In this document: piece after piece, positions 29,544 through 34,638 of the stretch
How positions within the stretch are numbered: position 1 is the first letter of the stretch
How the letters are laid out: every line of letters begins with the position of its first letter
NCBI GenBank assembly: GCA_020726425.1
Contig: DYSA01000003.1
Span: 1 to 34,638 of the forward strand
DNA from: Fibrobacter succinogenes
GTDB taxonomy: Bacteria; Fibrobacterota; Chitinivibrionia; Chitinivibrionales; Chitinivibrionaceae
Length of the DNA: 34,638 nucleotides
Direction of reading: 5' to 3'
Program-made: the position numbers and the translations under genes
Notes under the pieces: generated by a model
Seen by the model: the letters and a program-made list of their open reading frames with translations, nothing else
Told to the model about the DNA's origin: nothing
Databases searched by the model: none

Positions 29544-30464
29544 CTATTCTTCTTCGAATTTTCTTCGATTCATGCGTTGATAGCGTTGAAGTGCATTTTT
29601 AAATTGTTCCGCAGTTTGAAAGCGAATTTCAATATCTGCAGCTGTAGATTTTAAAATGATTTGATCAAGTTCTTCATCAATTTTTTCACTGAATCGACAG
29701 AGCGATGGAGGAAGAAAACTGGAAGGATCTGTTATTTTTCTGCGAATAATCTCTTCGGGAGACTCTCGGCGCCGCGGAACTTCGCCAATGATCATCTTAA
29801 TTAGTGTCATACCAGTAGCATACACATCAGCTCGGCCATCAACTACTTCTCCCCTAGCCTGTTCAGGTGCCAGATATACGGGACTTCCGACGACAAACCC
29901 TTTACAGTGATCAGCTTCTGCTTGAGCGGTCTGTGCAATCCCAAAGTCGGCAACATAGGGCCGTGAAGTTCGCTGTTCCATAAGAATATTTGCAGGCTTA
30001 ATATCTCGATGAACAACTCGATCTTCGTGGGCATAGTCAAGAGCGTCGAGAACTTGGATGACAATGGTAAAAGACTCAAAAAGAGATAGCCCGCGTTTTG
30101 ATGGCACCGGATGTTTTAAGCGTTTTTTAATAAGTGAATCGAGATCGTTTCCTGCAATTAGCGGCATGATTTGATAATAAAACTCATCAGTTTCGCCGAT
30201 TTCGAAGATTGGAATAATGCAGGGGTGAGAGAGCGAAGCTACAATTTCTGCTTCTGTTTGAAACATCGACTCTTCATTTTTTCCGCGAATAGATACTTTG
30301 GGCAATAATTTCACTGCAACATTTCGTTTCAGTGTTTCTTGAAAACCAATAAATACGACACCTTTATTTCCGCGACCTAATTCACGTAAAAGTGTTACAC
30401 TGCCTATGCGTGTACCTATAAATGAATTGTAATCTAATCGGACAAAATCTAAAAGTGAAGCCAC
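29544..30464 (-). CDS. Hanks-type serine/threonine protein kinase
   Basis: G-loop LGRGNKGVVF, AVKLL Lys, VVHRDIKPANIL, VADFGIAQ, GSPVYLAPEQARGE, DVYATGMTL. Catalytic residues intact. Confidence 0.93.
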   Translation of the reverse strand: MASLLDFVRLDYNSFIGTRIGSVTLLRELGRGNKGVVFIGFQETLKRNVAVKLLPKVSIRGKNEESMFQTEAEIVASLSHPCIIPIFEIGETDEFYYQIMPLIAGNDLDSLIKKRLKHPVPSKRGLSLFESFTIVIQVLDALDYAHEDRVVHRDIKPANILMEQRTSRPYVADFGIAQTAQAEADHCKGFVVGSPVYLAPEQARGEVVDGRADVYATGMTLIKMIIGEVPRRRESPEEIIRRKITDPSSFLPPSLCRFSEKIDEELDQIILKSTAADIEIRFQTAEQFKNALQRYQRMNRRKFEEE

Positions 30465-30564
30465 AAAACCCTCGCTGTCAAATTATCTTTTAATAAGAAG
30501 ATACATTTCTTCACTCAAAAAAAATAGGCAAAGGTGAGGTAAATAGTACACAAGTTCAGTGGTA

Positions 30565-31818
30565 TTAATTGACTTTTTCAAATTGAACATTTGAATAGTA
30601 CGCATTGAGAATTGTTCGGTACGATTGTCCCGCCCTTGCTCGACCGATTGCTCCCATTTGACACATGCCAATTCCGTGGCCATATCCTTTGCCTTGAGCA
30701 ATTACTTCATTGCCAAATCTGCAGATAGAAAAATTTGCGCTATAGAGAATTGGATTGCCCGATACAGGGCGACGAAAGACAAAGCGTATCTTGTCACCTC
30801 CATAGCGTTCACTTTCTGAATATCCATTTACAGTGCATTCTTTGATTCGCCCTGATTCCGTTTTTCCTGTAACGATAACGGAACTAACTGCGCCGGTAAA
30901 GGTATTCTGACCGACAGTTTCTTTGCTGTACTGCTTAATAATTTGGTTAAATTCGGGAAGTTTCCACGTTTCTTTCCATTCAAATCGCGGTGAGTTTGCG
31001 CAATACGGAACTCCGGTGTCACTAACATCACTTCGGCTGATCAGATAAGGAACAATTTTTCCGCCCCAAACTTCGTGTTTTCCGGCTGTCGAACCACCAC
31101 ATGTTGAATGGTAATACGCCTCAATCAATTCGCCATTATAGGTCATAACGATTGATCTGGTTGCCCGAATCGCTTGGTCTGAACCTTTAAATTCCGCAGA
31201 AGCACCTCCGTAAACCTGATCTGCGACTGTTGGAAGCAGATCATAGTGTAATAATTTACGTTGAGACATTTTTTTGTACGTGAATGTTCTGGCTGCTACA
31301 GCCTGAGCCTGAACAGCGGCGCTGTCCTTTGGACTTTTTGGACCAATTTCAAGGGGGACAACTCCACGAAGGTACTCTTCTACAGGAAGTTCATTGAGTA
31401 GAAGCAACTTACCATTTAAAATTTTAACGCGCATATCTCCACGATAATTGATTCCGTTAAAGGTAAATTGATTTGAATCTTTTGAAATAAGTGATAATTC
31501 AGAACCAAAGCCAGCAGTTTTGCCGTGAGCTGAACAGGTTATTCCTTCAGAACCAAGGGATATTGAAATAGTTCCGGGACGAACAGATATTGTTCGTTCA
31601 CCATTCTTTAATAGAATTTTTTTCGAGGTTATGAGAGAAATTGAATTTCTATTTTCACAGAGTAGAATTCTCACTGTTTTGGAACTTGCGGTGCATGTTT
31701 TGTCTTCATTATTGCGAACGGTAACATGAACAGGTACAATTTCAGAAGAAAAAAGAACGGGGCACTTCACTAAGTACCCCAAAATCAGAATGATTATCAA
31801 TTGAAACGGTTTGATCAC
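30565..31818 (-). CDS. SpoIID/LytB domain protein (amidase enhancer/lytic transglycosylase-like)
   Basis: LPVEEYLRGVVPLEIG..AAVQAQAVAARTFTYKKM, EAYYHSTCGGSTAGKHEVWGG, GYGHGIGMCQMGAIGRARAGQSYRTILNAYYSNV. Confidence 0.9.
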   Translation of the reverse strand: MIKPFQLIIILILGYLVKCPVLFSSEIVPVHVTVRNNEDKTCTASSKTVRILLCENRNSISLITSKKILLKNGERTISVRPGTISISLGSEGITCSAHGKTAGFGSELSLISKDSNQFTFNGINYRGDMRVKILNGKLLLLNELPVEEYLRGVVPLEIGPKSPKDSAAVQAQAVAARTFTYKKMSQRKLLHYDLLPTVADQVYGGASAEFKGSDQAIRATRSIVMTYNGELIEAYYHSTCGGSTAGKHEVWGGKIVPYLISRSDVSDTGVPYCANSPRFEWKETWKLPEFNQIIKQYSKETVGQNTFTGAVSSVIVTGKTESGRIKECTVNGYSESERYGGDKIRFVFRRPVSGNPILYSANFSICRFGNEVIAQGKGYGHGIGMCQMGAIGRARAGQSYRTILNAYYSNVQFEKVN

Positions 31819-32321
31819 CCTTTGTTCTCTTTAGCCATTTTTTTTAAACGATTTGAAATCAACTGTTTTTTTGATGGAGAGAGATGATCAACAAACATAA
31901 CACCATCTAAATGATCAATTTCATGTTGAAGTGCTCGTGCAAAAAGTCCTGTTGCATTTTCAACTACAAACTCTTTTCCATCAACATCTTGAGCTTTAAT
32001 ACTCACAGACATAGGACGTTCAACCATTCCGCGGATTCCCGGTATGCTTATACATCCTTCATTGTCTGATTCAAGTTCGGTTGATTTCCATGTAAATTCC
32101 GGATTTACAAAGAGAACTGGCTTGTCACCATCCGGAGAGACATCGATAACTGCAAATCGTTGAGAAATGCCAATCTGAGGAGCAGCCAAGCCGACACCGT
32201 CATATTCATACATAAGATAGGTCAACCGATCGCACGTCTTGCGAAATTCGTTATCAAATTCCGTTACCGCTATCGCCTTTTGGCGAAGAACCGCCGAACC
32301 GTAGTACGAAATATCACTCAT
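31815..32321 (-). CDS. def: peptide deformylase
   Basis: GVGLAAPQIG, EGCISIPG and HEIDHLDG motifs. Confidence 0.96.
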   Translation of the reverse strand: MSDISYYGSAVLRQKAIAVTEFDNEFRKTCDRLTYLMYEYDGVGLAAPQIGISQRFAVIDVSPDGDKPVLFVNPEFTWKSTELESDNEGCISIPGIRGMVERPMSVSIKAQDVDGKEFVVENATGLFARALQHEIDHLDGVMFVDHLSPSKKQLISNRLKKMAKENKG

Positions 32322-32704
32322 TTCTGAGTCTCCCGTTCACCAGCGATTTCCTCTTCTGTCATATCTTTACGATCAATCGCAGCTTTGAGAATGGTAACTG
32401 AAGACTCTTTTGTAGTCTGAATTACAAAACGGTCGTCAAACTCTTTGGTGATTGTTCCACAGATACCACCGATTGTAATAACTTTATCACCTTTGGTGAT
32501 AGCTTTGCGCATTGCTTCTTTAGCTTTCTGTTTTTTCTGTTCTGGACGAATCATAAAAAACCAAAGAATTGCGAACATAACAACCATCATAATCATCATC
32601 TGAGCACCAGCATCCGCTTTTGGTTGAGCTGCAGGCGCGGCCATAAGAATTGCATTGGTGAGAAGAACGGCGATCGAAATCTTTTTCATGGTAAACCCTT
32701 TCAA
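32318..32704 (-). CDS. yajC: preprotein translocase subunit YajC
   Basis: Single TM followed by FFMIRPEQKKQKAKEAMRKAITKGDKVITIGGICGTI. Confidence 0.94.
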   Translation of the reverse strand: MKGFTMKKISIAVLLTNAILMAAPAAQPKADAGAQMMIMMVVMFAILWFFMIRPEQKKQKAKEAMRKAITKGDKVITIGGICGTITKEFDDRFVIQTTKESSVTILKAAIDRKDMTEEEIAGERETQK

Positions 32705-32752
32705 AATTTGTTTGTTAAAATAGTTTTCGCATCTTTTTACTTCTACCCTTTT

Positions 32753-32793
32753 GTCGAGTCATTTCGCATTGTATACTTCTACTACTAGGAGAT
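32753..32793 (+). promoter_or_regulatory. putative promoter and Shine-Dalgarno for the amidohydrolase-like gene
   Basis: TTGTCG-15 nt-TATACT followed by CTAGGAGATT upstream of ATG at 32802. Spacing is short, so the -35 is doubtful. Confidence 0.35.
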
Positions 32794-32801
32794 TCAAAAA
32801 A

Positions 32802-34034
32802 ATGAGTATCAATCAAACCGGAACACCGCCAACTGTTTATTTTGCCCGTAAAATTGTTGCAGGAAAAGATATCATTGAAAACGGCGCAATTCGTGTTGAA
32901 AATGGTTATATAACACATTTGGGCCCGAAAACCGGAATTCGCCAACAAGGTGACCGCATTCTCAGCCTTGGCGATCTAATATTAGTACCCGGATTCATAA
33001 ATATTCATGCAAATCTTGAAGAGTCAGCACTTCGCGGATTGGTCGATGACGAGCTTCGATCGCCATTTAGTTGTCGTTGCAGTCTGGAACAAAAAGCCAA
33101 AGATTTGGACAACGAAACACAAACGAGAGAACTTCGAGCAACACTTACTTCAAACGAGTGTATTGCAAATGGAATCACAACATTAGTAACTCCACAAAGT
33201 TACCTGAGTGGCGACTTTCTTAAAACACTTAAAATAAATATTCGGTCACTTATCGACAGTAGAACGGTAACAGGAACAACTCAATTTGCCTTCGCCCGAC
33301 ACTTGGCTTCAAAAATTGAGTCGGAATCAACAGCATGTGGATTTTCAACGCCATTTCTCTATTCACATCATCCCGCCTACCTCAAAGAGGCTCAGCGGAT
33401 ACTTCAGCGAAATCGCTACCATTTTCAGATGATTCTTGGCGAAAGTAATGATGAAATCGCAGCTTTTCATGAACAGCAAGGTGAACTCTTTGATAATTTG
33501 ACAAATAATGCATCCTGGGGATTCGGTTCTGAATTGCAATCTCCTGCGCGGACGGCAATTACACGCAATCTTATACCTCGACACTCAACCGTGATTACTC
33601 CAAATTATAGTGGCACAGATGAACTCATTGCATTTCAATCGCTAAGCAGTACCGTTGCGATTGCACCACGGTATAGCCAACTGTTTGATCTACGGCCATT
33701 TCCTGTTGGAGTAGCTCTTGACAATAGGCTTAACATAGCCGTGTGTACAGGAACACCAGCACTTAACACTATGAATCTTTTGGATGAATTATACGAAATT
33801 AGATTGCAATATCCGACAATTCAAGCGGAGCTCTTATTTGATATGATTACCATGAACCCCGCACGAGCCCTTCGCGTTCACCATGAACTCGGGTCGTTAG
33901 AAGTGGGAAAACGTGCACATATTATTGGTATACGTTCAAATACATACAGTAGTTCTCCCTTGGAAGATCTTATTCAAGGTGAAGTTTCGGTTGAGTTTGT
34001 CGTTATTGATGGCGAAGAACTTATTGTTCCTTAA
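32802..34034 (+). CDS. amidohydrolase-superfamily fold protein, probably catalytically inactive
   Basis: Overall architecture as in chlorohydrolase/SsnA-like amidohydrolases (ARKIVAGKDIIENGAIRVENGYITHLGP, VPGFINIHANLEESALRG, MITMNPARALRVHHELGSLEVGKRAHIIGI), but expected metal ligands are substituted. Start chosen at internal Met with SD rather than ORF start 32751. Confidence 0.75.
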   Translation: MSINQTGTPPTVYFARKIVAGKDIIENGAIRVENGYITHLGPKTGIRQQGDRILSLGDLILVPGFINIHANLEESALRGLVDDELRSPFSCRCSLEQKAKDLDNETQTRELRATLTSNECIANGITTLVTPQSYLSGDFLKTLKINIRSLIDSRTVTGTTQFAFARHLASKIESESTACGFSTPFLYSHHPAYLKEAQRILQRNRYHFQMILGESNDEIAAFHEQQGELFDNLTNNASWGFGSELQSPARTAITRNLIPRHSTVITPNYSGTDELIAFQSLSSTVAIAPRYSQLFDLRPFPVGVALDNRLNIAVCTGTPALNTMNLLDELYEIRLQYPTIQAELLFDMITMNPARALRVHHELGSLEVGKRAHIIGIRSNTYSSSPLEDLIQGEVSVEFVVIDGEELIVP

Positions 34035-34097
34035 TAGTCAAAAGAGTACGTGACTTTTAGCGTGGAACTTTGTATATTCATTTAGATACTAATAATC

Positions 34098-34453
34098 GGG
34101 GGTGTACTGGCTTTCGACGGTTTGTATGATATTTGAACAGCATGTCGGGGATGATGGTTGGCCCCGCAAAAATTCCATCAAAATAATAACTGCAGAAGAT
34201 TTTTCTTACTCAGTAGCAGCTTAATATAGCTGCGTGTCTTGTAAACGGTTAGCGTTCGCTGTTTGCCGGACATAAAAATTATGAACGATCGGTTAGAATA
34301 GGGCAACGGATTCTAATTTAAAAATCGATGCTGGTTCCAAGATTAGCCTGTCTGTCGGCGGGTTTTGGAATGAGATTAAATGACGGAATAAGCATGTAGC
34401 GGTTCACTTTGATTGCCTATCGGACAGGGGTTCAACTCCCCTCACCTCCACCA
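34098..34453 (+). ncRNA. ssrA: transfer-messenger RNA (tmRNA)
   Basis: 5' GGGGGTGTACTGGCTTTCGACGG and 3' GGGGTTCAACTCCCCTCACCTCCACCA pair as acceptor stem/T-arm (GGGGGTG with CACCTCC). TGGTTGGCCCCGCAAAAA region. Tag ORF GCA GAA GAT TTT TCT TAC TCA GTA GCA GCT TAA. Confidence 0.96.
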
Positions 34454-34459
34454 GTTCAT

Positions 34460-34505
34460 AGAGGCTTTAATTTGTTTTCAATAAACGAGTTAAGGCCTCT
34501 TTTTG
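34460..34505 (+). terminator. Rho-independent terminator of ssrA
   Basis: AGAGGCTTTAA...TTAAGGCCTCT (11-bp stem including one G-U) followed by TTTT. Confidence 0.8.
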
Positions 34506-34638
34506 TTTGGGGTGTTTTTGGAAATCTTTCAATTTTCTTTCAAAAAACGGTGAAAGAAAAGTTTTATATGCGGAAATATTTCGTAGATTTCGTAAAGGAT
34601 AGATACCAGATAAATAGATAGTAACACTCAATTCTCAA

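Noticed and set aside
32751-32801. N-terminal 17 codon extension of the amidohydrolase-like ORF (MSSHFALYTSTTRRFKK)
   Set aside because: Shine-Dalgarno CTAGGAGATT and normal family N terminus point to the internal ATG at 32802. The extension overlaps the probable promoter.

Overview
The window looks like one stretch of an ordinary bacterial chromosome, AT-rich and densely coding. I saw no prophage, transposon, CRISPR array or defence island. From left to right it contains: (i) the end of an ABC exporter, then an SbcD/SbcC pair; (ii) a DUF4870-like membrane protein; (iii) a minus-strand surface/secretion cluster of PorV-like barrel plus propeller, M6-peptidase-like protein, HEYAH peptidase with TolB-like propeller, GT2 glycosyltransferase, and a yaaA gene interrupted by an in-frame TAA; (iv) the housekeeping run panD-uppS-cdsA-dxr-rseP; (v) a signalling cluster of nitrilase, REC*-HDOD-REC*, CheX-GGDEF; (vi) yajC-def-spoIID-Ser/Thr kinase-large cytoplasmic protein-purD; (vii) an amidohydrolase-fold protein and tmRNA (ssrA) with its terminator. 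The PorV-like protein and the C-terminal sorting-like domain suggest a T9SS-type lineage (Fibrobacterota/Bacteroidota-like); this taxonomic guess is inference only. The clearest unusual signal is a recurrent loss of catalytic residues in otherwise intact, full-length proteins. The M6 protease has HExxH changed to NQFAR, the amidohydrolase has lost its recognisable metal ligands, the receiver domain has Asp changed to Glu, and a GGDEF-like domain has lost GGDEF. Other items of note are an in-frame nonsense codon in yaaA, a non-canonical SbcC zinc hook, a propeller inserted into a PorV-like barrel, and a CheX-GGDEF fusion.
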